The notes: generated from the sequence alone by a model not told the origin. A DNA stretch of 64,000 bases from Cacconaster sp045617505 (GCA_045617505.1 JAZLIS010000064.1:62001-126000); one strand, 5' to 3'; numbered from the stretch's first letter, positions 36,154 to 44,063 are shown. Numbers and translations are program-made.

Positions 36154-36884
36154 AATGTCTGATTCTTGCCGCCGGGTATGCCACCAGGCTCTACCCTCTC
36201 ACTGAAAATTTCCCGAAACCTCTTCTTGAAGTTCAGGGGAAAACCATTCTGGACTGGCTTGTGGAAGATATCTCCCCATTTGCTGATGACTTCATAGTCG
36301 TGACCAACCATAAGTTCGCCTCCCATTTCAGGCAGTGGGCATCAAAAAGAGAAGAGACAATCTCTGTCGAGGATGACGGGACACTGACCGATGATACCCG
36401 TCTCGGGGCGGTGAAAGATATAAAATTCGCAATAGATGCTCTGAACATCAAGGACGACATTTTCATTGTGGCCGGGGACAACCTTCTGGACTTCTCTTTG
36501 AAAGGATTTATCTCCTACGCACAGGAAAAAGGCACTTCCTGTGTGATGAGATATTATGAGCCCGATGAAAAAAGGCTCCACAGATGCGGAATCCTCTGCA
36601 CGGATGACAACGACCGGATTGTCGATATGGAGGAAAAACCCGACAAGCCGAAAAGTCATTGGGCCTGCCCTCCTTTCTACTATTATAGGAGCGAGGATAT
36701 TTCGCGGATTGAGGAGGGTATTGCCGCCGGTTGCGGGACAGACGCCCCGGGCAGTTTCGTGGCCTGGCTCTCATCCCGCACCCCTGTTCACGCAATGGTG
36801 ATGCCGGGCAGGAGATATGACATCGGCACTCCCGACAGTTACCGGGAAGTACAGAGTACATTCCGACCTCCTGTGAAGGAGTAG
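36150..36884 (+). CDS. Sugar-1-phosphate nucleotidyltransferase
   Basis: 244 residues from the ATG at 36150, which overlaps the kinase stop by 4 nt and gives the family N terminus MKCLILAAGYATRLYPLT. This is the NTP-binding loop, followed by FPKPLLEVQGKTILDW and the metal-binding region VAGDNLLDFSL. The closing MPGRRYDIGTPDSYREV matches glucose-1-P thymidylyl- or uridylyltransferases. It would couple the kinase product to a nucleotide. Fused versions of kinase and nucleotidyltransferase are known for fucose, supporting the pairing. The nucleotide used is not clear from sequence. Confidence 0.9.
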   Translation: MKCLILAAGYATRLYPLTENFPKPLLEVQGKTILDWLVEDISPFADDFIVVTNHKFASHFRQWASKREETISVEDDGTLTDDTRLGAVKDIKFAIDALNIKDDIFIVAGDNLLDFSLKGFISYAQEKGTSCVMRYYEPDEKRLHRCGILCTDDNDRIVDMEEKPDKPKSHWACPPFYYYRSEDISRIEEGIAAGCGTDAPGSFVAWLSSRTPVHAMVMPGRRYDIGTPDSYREVQSTFRPPVKE

Positions 36885-36899
36885 AAAAATCTTTCTGAA

Positions 36900-37616
36900 A
36901 TGAAGCTGTGGAGAGAGATTGAGGAGTCGCTGATCGGTCTGAGGGAGCTGTTTTTCCCCCGGACGTGCTGTGTGTGCGGCAATCCCCTGCAGGCGGAGGA
37001 GAAGGATATCTGTCGTGAATGTTTTTCGGATATGCCTCTGACCTATTTCTGGGATTGGGAGGACAATCCCTTCCGGAGAAGACTCGAAGAGAAGTGCCGG
37101 ATAGAGCACGGGGTGGCGCTGTTCCACTTCAGCGGGGAGTCGGAATATCATTATCTGATGCACAGGATTAAATTTGAAGGGGGCAGAACGCTCGGATTCA
37201 GGCTCGGATACCTGCTCGGATCGTATATGAAAGAGTCGGGGACGTTCACCGACATTGACGCAGTGGTTCCCGTACCGCTTCACTTTTTACGGCAGTTCAG
37301 AAGGGGGTACAACCAGTCTATGCTGATTGCCCGGGGCATCGCTTCCGCACTGGGAGTTGAGACATACAATCCTCCGTTGGAGAGGATCCGGAGGACAAAG
37401 CCCCAAAGCAGATTGAAGGGATACCGGAAATCGGACAACGTGAAGGGGGCGTTCCGTGTGGATATCAGCCGGGCAGATGTTCTGACCTCCTTGAATGTCA
37501 AGCATCTGCTGATAGTGGATGACACCCTTACAACCGGTGCCACGCTAAGCGAATGTGTGAAAATTCTTTCTGAAAAATTCAGGGTCAGCGCAGCGTCTCT
37601 GGCGTTTGTCGGTTAA
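36900..37616 (+). CDS. comF: ComF family phosphoribosyltransferase-like protein
   Basis: 238 residues. An N-terminal zinc-ribbon-like stretch (CCVCGNPL ... CRECF), then a type I phosphoribosyltransferase fold with VPVPLHFLRQFRRGYNQS, RTKPQSRLKGYRKSDNVKGAF (in part) and the PRPP loop LIVDDTLTTGAT. ComF homologues support DNA uptake in competent bacteria; in other species the role is unclear. It is 15 nt after the nucleotidyltransferase gene. The hairpin-rich region to tRNA-Pro follows. Confidence 0.92.
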   Translation: MKLWREIEESLIGLRELFFPRTCCVCGNPLQAEEKDICRECFSDMPLTYFWDWEDNPFRRRLEEKCRIEHGVALFHFSGESEYHYLMHRIKFEGGRTLGFRLGYLLGSYMKESGTFTDIDAVVPVPLHFLRQFRRGYNQSMLIARGIASALGVETYNPPLERIRRTKPQSRLKGYRKSDNVKGAFRVDISRADVLTSLNVKHLLIVDDTLTTGATLSECVKILSEKFRVSAASLAFVG

Positions 37617-37903
37617 TCGACAAAAGTTCCGTTGCCTCGCCGCCGCATCCTCCGCGTACGCAGTTTACATTGTTACACAGACGCGAGGTAGGGGGGCAGC
37701 GCCCCGTAAAAAAGCGCCGTCGGGCGCTGGCGGAGAGCGAGCGGGAGAGCCTTGTGCAATAGGAGCTCGTAGCCCGCAGGGGTTTGGGGGTGCCACCCCC
37801 AGTAAAAAAGACCGCATCAGCGGTCCGGCGGTGCGGGTATGTTGCGCCAGCAACATACTGGAGCAAGGAGCCGCGGGTTTCAGGGCAGAGCCCTGTATTA
37901 TAG
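37617..37903. repeat. Hairpin-dense intergenic region with a duplicated module
   Basis: No gene is convincing here. Six short palindromes are visible: 37693-37705 (GGGGC/GCCCC), 37713-37728 (AGCGCC/GGCGCT), 37786-37800 (GGGGG/CCCCC), 37810-37825 (GACCGC/GCGGTC), 37837-37858 (GTATGTTGC/GCAACATAC) and 37881-37895 (CAGGGC/GCCCTG). The first four form two copies of one module: GC stem, (A)GTAAAAAA, then a 6-bp stem with a 4-nt loop. On the minus strand each 6-bp stem is followed by T6, as in a terminator for tRNA-Pro. A half copy of the palindromic repeat (ACACAGACGCGA) is at 37676-37687. Confidence 0.7.
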
Positions 37904-37977
37904 TCGGGAAGAGGTGACTCGAACACCCGACCTCTGCGTCCCGAACGCAGCGCGCTAGCCAACTGCGCCACTTCCCG
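37904..37977 (-). tRNA. tRNA-Pro (anticodon CGG)
   Basis: A full cloverleaf is seen on the minus strand: acceptor CGGGAAG/CTTCCCG, D arm GCGC/GCGC, anticodon stem CTGCG/CGCAG with loop TTCGGGA (anticodon CGG), and T arm with TTCGAGT. The discriminator is A. CCA is not encoded. The gene is followed (minus strand) by the hairpin cluster. Confidence 0.96.
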
Positions 37978-38032
37978 ATTCCCGTTAGGGACAGCAAAGT
38001 TAAGTAAAAGTTGCAAATTAGCAACAACAAAA

Positions 38033-38080
38033 AGTTGCAGAGTAAAAAATAATAGTTACCTTTGCAGACCGCAAAAGCGG
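38033..38080 (+). promoter_or_regulatory. rpsO promoter and leader hairpin
   Basis: A -7 box TACCTTTG is at 38057-38064 with GTTG at 38033-38036 as a possible -33 element, 20 nt upstream. The transcript would begin with a small hairpin CCGC-AAAA-GCGG (38069-38080) about 28 nt before the ATG of rpsO. S15 binds its own leader in several bacteria, so this stem is a candidate control site. Confidence 0.5.
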
Positions 38081-38108
38081 AACTGTTTAATTATTAATTT
38101 TTTGCACA

Positions 38109-38384
38109 ATGGCTGAATATTTGAATGCAGACAAGAAGCAAGAGATTTTCTCGCAGTACGGAAAGTCTAATGTGGACACTGGTTCCCCTGAGAGCCAGAT
38201 TGCCTTGTTTTCCTACCGTATCGCTCATTTGACAGGTCACCTCAAATCCAACAAGAAGGACGTTGGCACCCAGCGTGCCATGCAGCGTCTTATCGGTAAG
38301 CGCCGTAAGATGCTCGACTACCTGAAGGAGACTGACATTGAGAGATACAGAGCTATCGTGAAGGCTCTCAACCTCCGCCGATAG
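38109..38384 (+). CDS. rpsO: 30S ribosomal protein S15
   Basis: 91 residues, typical of S15. The conserved segments DTGSPESQIALFSYRIAHLT, HLKSNKKDVGTQRAMQRLI (in part) and RKMLDYLKETDIERYRAIVKAL are present. S15 binds 16S rRNA early in small-subunit assembly. The gene has its own promoter and is followed by a strong terminator at 38403-38430, then pnp, an order shared with many bacteria. Confidence 0.98.
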   Translation: MAEYLNADKKQEIFSQYGKSNVDTGSPESQIALFSYRIAHLTGHLKSNKKDVGTQRAMQRLIGKRRKMLDYLKETDIERYRAIVKALNLRR

Positions 38385-38402
38385 TATAGGAAATAGAGTT
38401 TG

Positions 38403-38430
38403 AAGGCCGCCTGCGATTGCGGCCTTCTTT
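38403..38430 (+). terminator. rpsO terminator
   Basis: 8-bp arms AAGGCCGC / GCGGCCTT with an 8-nt loop, followed by CTTT. It lies between rpsO and pnp, 24 nt before the pnp start, so some read-through into pnp is likely. Confidence 0.75.
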
Positions 38431-38453
38431 ATATAGGAACATTCCAAGACGAT

Positions 38454-40742
38454 ATGAATATAATAAAGAAGACCATCCAACTGGCTGATGGTAGAACAAT
38501 CGAGATTGAAACCGGCAAACTGGCCAAGCAGGCCGACGGTTCAGCTGTGGTGAAGATGGGAGGCACAATGCTCCTGGCCACCGTATGTGCAGCTAAAGAG
38601 GTCAAGGAAGGGACCGATTTCATGCCCCTTACCGTTGACTACAAGGAAAAGTACTATTCCGCGGGTCGTTTCCCCGGTGGTTTTATGAAGAGAGAGGGTA
38701 AGTCCTCTGACTATGAAATTCTTATTTCCAGACTGATTGACAGGCCTATCCGTCCTCTCTGGCCCGATGATTTCCATCTTGAGGTATTCGTCAACGTGAC
38801 GCTTATCTCCGCTGAGAAAGATATCCAGCCCGATGCCCTCGCCGGTCTGGCGGCATCCTGTGCGCTTGCAACCAGCGACCTTCCTTTCGGAGGTCCTATC
38901 GGTGAGGTCCGCGTCTGCCGCATCAACGGTGAATATGTCATCAACCCCACCTTCTCGGAGCAGAAGAATGCCGACCTCGAACTGATGGTCGCTGCCACCG
39001 AAGAGAACATTATGATGGTGGAAGGTGAGATGAACGAGGTTCCCGAAAGCGTTATGCTCGGAGCCATCAAGTTCGCTCACGAAGAGATAAAGAAACACTG
39101 CCGCGTGCAGAAGGAATTGATGGCCGAACTCGGAACGGACGTCAACAAGCGTGACTATCCTCACGACCTTGAAGACGAAGCTCTCAAGGCTGCGGTTCAC
39201 GATTTCTGCTATCCCAAGTGCTATGCTCTTGCAAAGGCCGCCAAGCCCAAACACGAGCGTGAAGAGGGTTTCGAGGCAATCAAGGAAGATTTCATTGCAA
39301 CTCTCCCCGAACCTCAGACAGAGGAGGAGAAGGAGGAATATGCACAGAAACTCGCTCTCGTGGGCCGTTACTACCTCGCTGAAGAGAAAGAGGCGATGCG
39401 CAATATGATTCTTGACGAAGGTATCCGTCTCGACGGCCGTGTCTGCGATCAGGTACGTCCCATCTGGTGTGAAGTTGACTATCTTCCCTGTGCACACGGA
39501 AGCGCAATCTTCACCCGTGGAGAGACCCAGTCGCTGGCAACCGTGACCCTCGGTACCAAGATGGATATGAAGGAGATGGACGAAGTTCTGATTCAGGATG
39601 ACCAGCAGTTTGTCCTCCACTACAACTTCCCTCCCTTCGCCACCGGTGAGGCAAAGAGCCAGCGTGGTGTGGGCCGTCGTGAGATCGGTCACGGCAACCT
39701 TGCGATGCGCGCTCTCAAGCCCGTTATCCCTATGGCTCCCGAAAATCCCTACGCAATCCGCGTGGTGAGCGATATCCTCGAATCAAACGGAAGTTCTTCA
39801 ATGGCTTCAGTATGCGGCGGATGCCTCGCTCTTATGGATGCCGGTGTGAAAATCAAGAAGCCCGTGGCAGGTGTTGCAATGGGTCTTATCACTGATGCAG
39901 AGCGTCCCAACGACAGATATGCCATCCTTACCGATATCCTCGGTGACGAGGACCATCTCGGCGATATGGACTTCAAGGTAACAGGTACCGCAGACGGTAT
40001 CACCGCAACCCAGATGGACATCAAGGTTGACGGTCTGAGCTATGACGTTCTCGAGAAGGCTCTCGAACAGGCACGCCGCGGCCGTATGCACATTATGGGC
40101 GAGATGATGAAGACCATCGACAAGCCCCGTGACGACTACAAACCCTTCGTTCCCCGCATCATCCAGATTCAGGTTCCCGGTGAATTCATCGGTGCCATCA
40201 TCGGAAAGGGCGGCGAGACCATCCAGGGAATGCAGAAGGAAACAGGCTGCGTGATTACCATCGACGAGCAGAAGGATGACCAGGGCAACTCAATCGGTGT
40301 AGTTGACATCTTCGGTGACAACCGTGATGCTATGGATGCCTGCCTTGCCAAGATAAAGGCCATCACGACCGTTCCCGAACCTGGGGAGGTATATCACGGA
40401 AAGGTTGTCAGCATCCTCGAATTCGGTGCTTTTGTGGAGATTCTTCCCGGCAAGGAAGGCCTTCTCCATATCTCCGAACTTGACTGGGCCAAGACCGAGA
40501 AGGTTGAGGACATCCTCCAGGAAGGTGACGAAGTTGACGTGAAGTTGCTTGAGATTGATGCCAAGACCGGCAAACTCCGCCTGAGCCGCCGCGCGCTGCT
40601 TCCCAAGCCCGAGGGTTATGTAGAGCCTGAGCGCAGGCCCCGTCCTTCAGGCGACAGGGGTGATCATCGCGGACCCCGCCGTCCCTCAGGTGACAGAGGT
40701 GACCGCCGTGGACCCCGCGGACCCCGCAGAGACAGAGAATAA
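38454..40742 (+). CDS. pnp: Polyribonucleotide nucleotidyltransferase (PNPase)
   Basis: 762 residues from the ATG at 38454; an upstream in-frame start would fall inside the terminator. Two RNase PH-like domains (about 1-230 and 310-550, the first with AGRFPGGFMKREG and the second with the active FATGEAKSQRGVGRREIGHG block, in part), a helical linker, a KH domain (IIGKGGETIQGMQKETG) and an S1 domain (GKVVSILEFGAFVEILPGKEGLLHISEL, in part). The C-terminal tail is an Arg/Gly/Asp/Pro-rich repeat (RRPSGDRGDRRGPRG). PNPase degrades RNA with phosphate and works in mRNA turnover. The tail is likely disordered and RNA-binding. Confidence 0.98.
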   Translation: MNIIKKTIQLADGRTIEIETGKLAKQADGSAVVKMGGTMLLATVCAAKEVKEGTDFMPLTVDYKEKYYSAGRFPGGFMKREGKSSDYEILISRLIDRPIRPLWPDDFHLEVFVNVTLISAEKDIQPDALAGLAASCALATSDLPFGGPIGEVRVCRINGEYVINPTFSEQKNADLELMVAATEENIMMVEGEMNEVPESVMLGAIKFAHEEIKKHCRVQKELMAELGTDVNKRDYPHDLEDEALKAAVHDFCYPKCYALAKAAKPKHEREEGFEAIKEDFIATLPEPQTEEEKEEYAQKLALVGRYYLAEEKEAMRNMILDEGIRLDGRVCDQVRPIWCEVDYLPCAHGSAIFTRGETQSLATVTLGTKMDMKEMDEVLIQDDQQFVLHYNFPPFATGEAKSQRGVGRREIGHGNLAMRALKPVIPMAPENPYAIRVVSDILESNGSSSMASVCGGCLALMDAGVKIKKPVAGVAMGLITDAERPNDRYAILTDILGDEDHLGDMDFKVTGTADGITATQMDIKVDGLSYDVLEKALEQARRGRMHIMGEMMKTIDKPRDDYKPFVPRIIQIQVPGEFIGAIIGKGGETIQGMQKETGCVITIDEQKDDQGNSIGVVDIFGDNRDAMDACLAKIKAITTVPEPGEVYHGKVVSILEFGAFVEILPGKEGLLHISELDWAKTEKVEDILQEGDEVDVKLLEIDAKTGKLRLSRRALLPKPEGYVEPERRPRPSGDRGDHRGPRRPSGDRGDRRGPRGPRRDRE

Positions 40743-40765
40743 TAACGACTAAAAAATCAAATACT

Positions 40766-41038
40766 ATGAATCTCAGAGTTATAAAGAAGGATATTAACTA
40801 CTTCATCAGCGATTTCATTGATGACTGCATGTTGTTTGCAATGTTCCACGAAGAGAAGGGTTACGAAAAAGTGGAAGCCCTTATCAACGAGGCCGTCGAG
40901 CTCGGCGACGAGCTTTATGCAAAGGTCAATCACCCTGAAAAGGGCGCAAGCCTCAAAGCTTGGTACAAGCAGGTAGGCAAGGACCTCGTTGCAGGCCTTG
41001 ACGAACTTTGCAAGAAACTGAGCGATCTGGCCAAATAA
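40766..41038 (+). CDS. Small conserved hypothetical protein
   Basis: 90 residues, helical and charged, starting MNLRVIKKDINYFISDFIDD and containing FHEEKGYEKVEALINEAVEL and LDELCKKLSDLAK at the end. Small proteins of this type follow pnp or appear as single genes in Bacteroidota; I know no function. The start is 23 nt after pnp and looks translated. The 3' end is 4 nt from the convergent NlpC/P60 gene. It has no signal peptide or membrane segment, so it is cytoplasmic. Confidence 0.7.
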   Translation: MNLRVIKKDINYFISDFIDDCMLFAMFHEEKGYEKVEALINEAVELGDELYAKVNHPEKGASLKAWYKQVGKDLVAGLDELCKKLSDLAK

Positions 41039-41042
41039 GGCT

Positions 41043-41945
41043 TCAGAAAACTCTTCTGGCCGCGTAAACCTTGCGCGGGTAGTAGTCGGGAGTACCCTCA
41101 ATCAGACTGTTGATTCTGACACAGTAGGAGGATTGGATGATTTTTCCGCCTCCGATGTAGATGGCGACGTGATTGATTCGGGTGCTCCCGTCTTCTCTTG
41201 TCTTTCCGAAGAAGAGGAGATCCCCCGGTTTCAGATTGTGCAGTCCCGTTGAAACGTCAACAGGCTCTCCTACTTTTGCCTGGGCGGATGAGTTGCGGGG
41301 CAGTTGAATCCCGCTCAGGGAGAATACCTGCTGAGTAAAGCCGCTGCAGTCCACCCCCTTGATGGAGGTTCCTCCCCAGAGATAGGGAATCCCCAGAAAC
41401 ATTTTTGCAGTTTTTATAATGGATTCAGGCAGAGCCTCTTTCGAAGGAAGGGAAGCCTCCCATCTCTCCAGAAGCATAGCATCTGATTTGGGAACGTATG
41501 CCTTTACCCCCGAAGGAAGTGTGACGCAGTAGAACCGTCCCTTCTGTCCGCTGTAGATGGCGATGCAGCCGATGCAGCCGTCACAGACGTGCCCGGCATT
41601 CCTGTCAGGACTCTCAAGAAAGAAGGTGTAGGGCACGGTGATGATGATTTTCCTTGAAGAGTTCCATTCTTCAATCTGACTTTCGTCAAACTCCTTCACG
41701 GCCATCTTGTGGCACCAGGCCTTGTATCCGTCTGGGCTTTCGATGCGAAGCCACTCTTTTGTCTCGTCTCTTTCGAGTACCTTGACAACAGTTCCCATCA
41801 GAACCTGCGTTCCCATCTCCTTGTCATAATCAGGATGTTCGCGCATATTGACAACAGATTGCACCGCCACGGCGAAATCATCGCCGGCGAAGGCAGGAAC
41901 CTGGCACAGCAGCACCGGCAGAAGAAGTAAGGCAAAACGTTTCAT
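41043..41945 (-). CDS. Secreted NlpC/P60 peptidoglycan endopeptidase with SH3 domains
   Basis: 300 residues from the ATG at 41945; a longer in-frame form would run into palindromic element 2. A signal peptide ends near VPAFAG. Two SH3-like domains follow (about 25-85 with NMREHPDYDKEMGTQVLMGT in part, and about 95-165), then the NlpC/P60 domain (about 185-300) with Cys in GVDCSGFTQQVF, His in INHVAIYIGGGKIIQS, and the PRNSSAQAKVGEPV block. It would cut gamma-D-Glu-meso-DAP or related stem-peptide bonds. A minus -7 box TATATTTG at 41951-41958 lies 5 nt before the start and runs into GGAGGT. Confidence 0.92.
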   Translation of the reverse strand: MKRFALLLLPVLLCQVPAFAGDDFAVAVQSVVNMREHPDYDKEMGTQVLMGTVVKVLERDETKEWLRIESPDGYKAWCHKMAVKEFDESQIEEWNSSRKIIITVPYTFFLESPDRNAGHVCDGCIGCIAIYSGQKGRFYCVTLPSGVKAYVPKSDAMLLERWEASLPSKEALPESIIKTAKMFLGIPYLWGGTSIKGVDCSGFTQQVFSLSGIQLPRNSSAQAKVGEPVDVSTGLHNLKPGDLLFFGKTREDGSTRINHVAIYIGGGKIIQSSYCVRINSLIEGTPDYYPRKVYAARRVF

Positions 41946-41950
41946 ACCTC

Positions 41951-41958
41951 CAAATATA
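41951..41958 (-). promoter_or_regulatory. -7 box of the NlpC/P60 gene
   Basis: TATATTTG on the minus strand ends 5 nt before the ATG at 41945. The G of the box begins GGAGGT, which would be a Shine-Dalgarno sequence if transcription starts further upstream, so the box or the ribosome site may be the real signal. Confidence 0.45.
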
Positions 41959-41968
41959 CACATTTTTG

Positions 41969-41997
41969 CGCAAAACGCGAGTGACTCGCGTGTGTGC
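41969..41997. repeat. Palindromic element 2
   Basis: Core ACGCGAGT-G-ACTCGCGT at 41975-41991. Aligned to element 1 it has GCGA, the 5-nt spacer GTGAC, then TCGC. Weaker pairing (TTGC / GCAA) extends outside the core. It lies between the NlpC/P60 and radical SAM promoters. Confidence 0.65.
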
Positions 41998-42016
41998 AAC
42001 TTTCGAAAGGGATTGT

Positions 42017-42024
42017 TAACTTTG
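42017..42024 (+). promoter_or_regulatory. -7 box of the radical SAM gene
   Basis: TAACTTTG ends 9 nt before the ATG at 42034, implying a very short leader. No clear -33 box is seen. Confidence 0.5.
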
Positions 42025-42033
42025 CGGGCGAAT

Positions 42034-42996
42034 ATGGAAAAGAGGTATAATCAGCTTGTCGACCTTTTCAAGGCAAGGTACGGGTGCCGGCTGCAGAAGC
42101 TGGTGGTCGATGCCGGCTTCACCTGCCCCAACAGGGACGGCACCGTCTCGCGCGGCGGTTGTACCTTCTGCGACAACAATGCATTCCACCCGAACTACAG
42201 CACCCCGGATAAAAGCATTACGGAACAGCTCTCGGAAGGGGTGGAGTTCCACCGCAGGCGTTACCCGCGTGCGACAAAGTATCTTGCATATTTCCAGCCC
42301 TATTCAAACACATACGCCCCTCTGGAGACACTAAAGGCCCGCTATGAAGAGGCCCTTTCATTTCCGGATGTGGTCGGGCTTGCCATCGGAACCCGTCCCG
42401 ACTGCGTGGATGCGGCAAAACTTGACTACCTGAAAAGCCTCGTAAAGGATGAAGGGAAGGTTGTTTTCCTTGAATTCGGAATAGAATCCTGCTACGACAG
42501 CACGCTCGAGCATATAAACAGGGGTCATACCTTTGCTCAGGCACGATGTGCCGTCGAGGAAGCGGCCTCCCGTGGCATAATGACCGGTGCCCATTTCATC
42601 TTCGGACTTCCGGGGGAAACGACAGAAATGATGCTTGAAGGGGCGGAAAAAATCAATTCCCTGCCGCTCGACAGCGTGAAGTTCCACCAGCTTCAGATAA
42701 TAAAGGGGACCCGGATGGAGGATGAATATAGAGACCATCCCGAAAGATTTGTCACCTGGACTCTCGATGAGTACATCGATTTCTTCGTGGATTTTCTGGA
42801 AAGGCTGCGTCCCGACCTTATGATAGAGAGGTTTGCAGGCGAAGTTCCGCCCCGTTTCGTCAATTCAACCCCCTGGGGACTTGTCCGTAACGTTGAACTC
42901 CTGCGGATGCTGGAGGCAAGGCTTGCCGAACGCAACACCTGCCAAAGCGCAAAACTCGCGTTTCGCACACCCGCGAGAGACTCGCGGGTGTACTAG
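42034..42996 (+). CDS. TIGR01212/YhcC family radical SAM protein
   Basis: 320 residues from the ATG at 42034, just after a -7 box. The Fe-S cysteines lie in CPNRDGTVSRGGCTFC, the family's long-spaced form of CxxxCxxC. Elongator-like blocks follow: LAYFQPYSNTYAPLE, GLAIGTRPDCV, VFLEFGIESCYDSTLEHINRGH (in part) and GAHFIFGLPGE. The role is unknown; Elp3-related members hint at tRNA modification. The last residues (TPARDSRVY) are encoded by palindromic element 3, which has extended the C terminus. The stop overlaps pheS by 4 nt. Confidence 0.92.
   Translation: MEKRYNQLVDLFKARYGCRLQKLVVDAGFTCPNRDGTVSRGGCTFCDNNAFHPNYSTPDKSITEQLSEGVEFHRRRYPRATKYLAYFQPYSNTYAPLETLKARYEEALSFPDVVGLAIGTRPDCVDAAKLDYLKSLVKDEGKVVFLEFGIESCYDSTLEHINRGHTFAQARCAVEEAASRGIMTGAHFIFGLPGETTEMMLEGAEKINSLPLDSVKFHQLQIIKGTRMEDEYRDHPERFVTWTLDEYIDFFVDFLERLRPDLMIERFAGEVPPRFVNSTPWGLVRNVELLRMLEARLAERNTCQSAKLAFRTPARDSRVY
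42954..42991. repeat. Palindromic element 3, with an extra half-site
   Basis: Arms ACACCCGCGAG / CTCGCGGGTGT at 42967-42991 surround AGA; aligned to the other copies the inner arms are GCGA / TCGC with the spacer GAGAC. A further ACTCGCG at 42954-42960 is a partial extra half-site. The element lies inside the 3' end of the radical SAM gene. Confidence 0.65.
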
Positions 42997-44027
42997 ATGA
43001 CCGTCTCGAACTGTTTCAGGAAGCGGATGTCGTTCTCGAAATAGTGGCGGAGGTCCTTGACCTGCCACTTGAGCATCGCGATGCGCTCGATTCCCATACC
43101 GAAGGCGAAACCGCTATAGACCTCGGGGTCGATGCCGCTGGCCTTCAGGACGTTGGGGTCAACCATTCCGCAGCCCAGAATCTCCAGCCAGCCGGTCCCC
43201 TTGCAGATGTTGCAACCCTTGCCGTGGCAGATGTTGCAGCTTACGTCAACCTCTGCGGAGGGCTCGGTGAAGGGAAAATAAGAGGGCCTCATCCTAATCT
43301 GGGTGTCCGGCCCGAACATCTCCCTGGCAAACAAAAGAATGGCCTGCTTCAGGTCGGCGAAAGAGACGTTCTTGTCGATATAGAGACCTTCCACCTGATG
43401 GAATATGCAGTGAGCCCTTGCGGAGATGGCCTCATTGCGGAAAACGCGGCCGGGGCAGATGACCCTGATGGGGAGTTGCGTGCTCTCCATTGTCCGGACC
43501 TGTACGGATGAGGTGTGTGTGCGGAGCAAAATCGGGTTGTCCCCCTCCGGGGCGACGAAGAAAGTGTCCTGCATATCGCGGGCAGGATGCTCGGGAGGAA
43601 AGTTCAGTGCCCCGAACACGTGCCAGTCATCCTCGATTTCGGGACCTTCCGCAACGGAATACCCGAATTTCCTGAAGATGGAGATGATTTCCTCCCGTGT
43701 GATTGAAATGGGGTGACGGGCTCCCAGGTCCATCACGTCACCCGGCTTGGTAAGGTCGAAAGAGGCGGCAGAAGAGCTGGCGATGGCGCTCAGACCTGCC
43801 TTCATCTCCTCGATGCGGGCCAGAGCCGCATTTTTCAACGTATTCAACTTCTGTCCGAACTCTTTCTTCTGATCTGGAGAGACACTGCGGAACTCCTCGA
43901 AAAGTTGGGTTATCTCACCCTTCTTCCCGAGCCACTTGATGCGGAGTTCTTCAATTTCCTGTTCTCTGGCAGCCTTGAGTTCAGCCAGCGACTTGGTCAG
44001 TTCTTCTATTTTTTCGTTGGAAATCAT
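42993..44027 (-). CDS. pheS: Phenylalanyl-tRNA synthetase alpha subunit
   Basis: 344 residues. An N-terminal coiled-coil arm (about 1-85) that grips tRNA-Phe precedes the class II catalytic domain with HPISITREEIISIFRKFGY, motif 2 (RVFRNEAISARAHCIFHQVEGLYID in part) and motif 3 (FAFGMGIERIAMLKW). It charges tRNA-Phe with the beta subunit, which is not in this window. It is the last gene of the long minus-strand purine run, 36 nt after manC. The Cys-rich insert CNICHGKGCNICKGTGW (about 252-268) is a family feature in many bacteria. Confidence 0.97.
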   Translation of the reverse strand: MISNEKIEELTKSLAELKAAREQEIEELRIKWLGKKGEITQLFEEFRSVSPDQKKEFGQKLNTLKNAALARIEEMKAGLSAIASSSAASFDLTKPGDVMDLGARHPISITREEIISIFRKFGYSVAEGPEIEDDWHVFGALNFPPEHPARDMQDTFFVAPEGDNPILLRTHTSSVQVRTMESTQLPIRVICPGRVFRNEAISARAHCIFHQVEGLYIDKNVSFADLKQAILLFAREMFGPDTQIRMRPSYFPFTEPSAEVDVSCNICHGKGCNICKGTGWLEILGCGMVDPNVLKASGIDPEVYSGFAFGMGIERIAMLKWQVKDLRHYFENDIRFLKQFETVI

Positions 44028-44063
44028 CTTTCTGTCATTAAAATGTCCGCAAAGTTAACAAAA

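Noticed and set aside
37585..38016. Open frames on both strands across the comF-rpsO gap
   Set aside because: Composition follows the GC-rich hairpins and tRNA-Pro; no ribosome site, no family motif, and a tRNA lies inside.
40617..40742. Repeat-rich end of pnp as a separate element
   Set aside because: The Arg/Gly/Asp/Pro-rich tail is in frame with PNPase and typical of disordered PNPase C termini.
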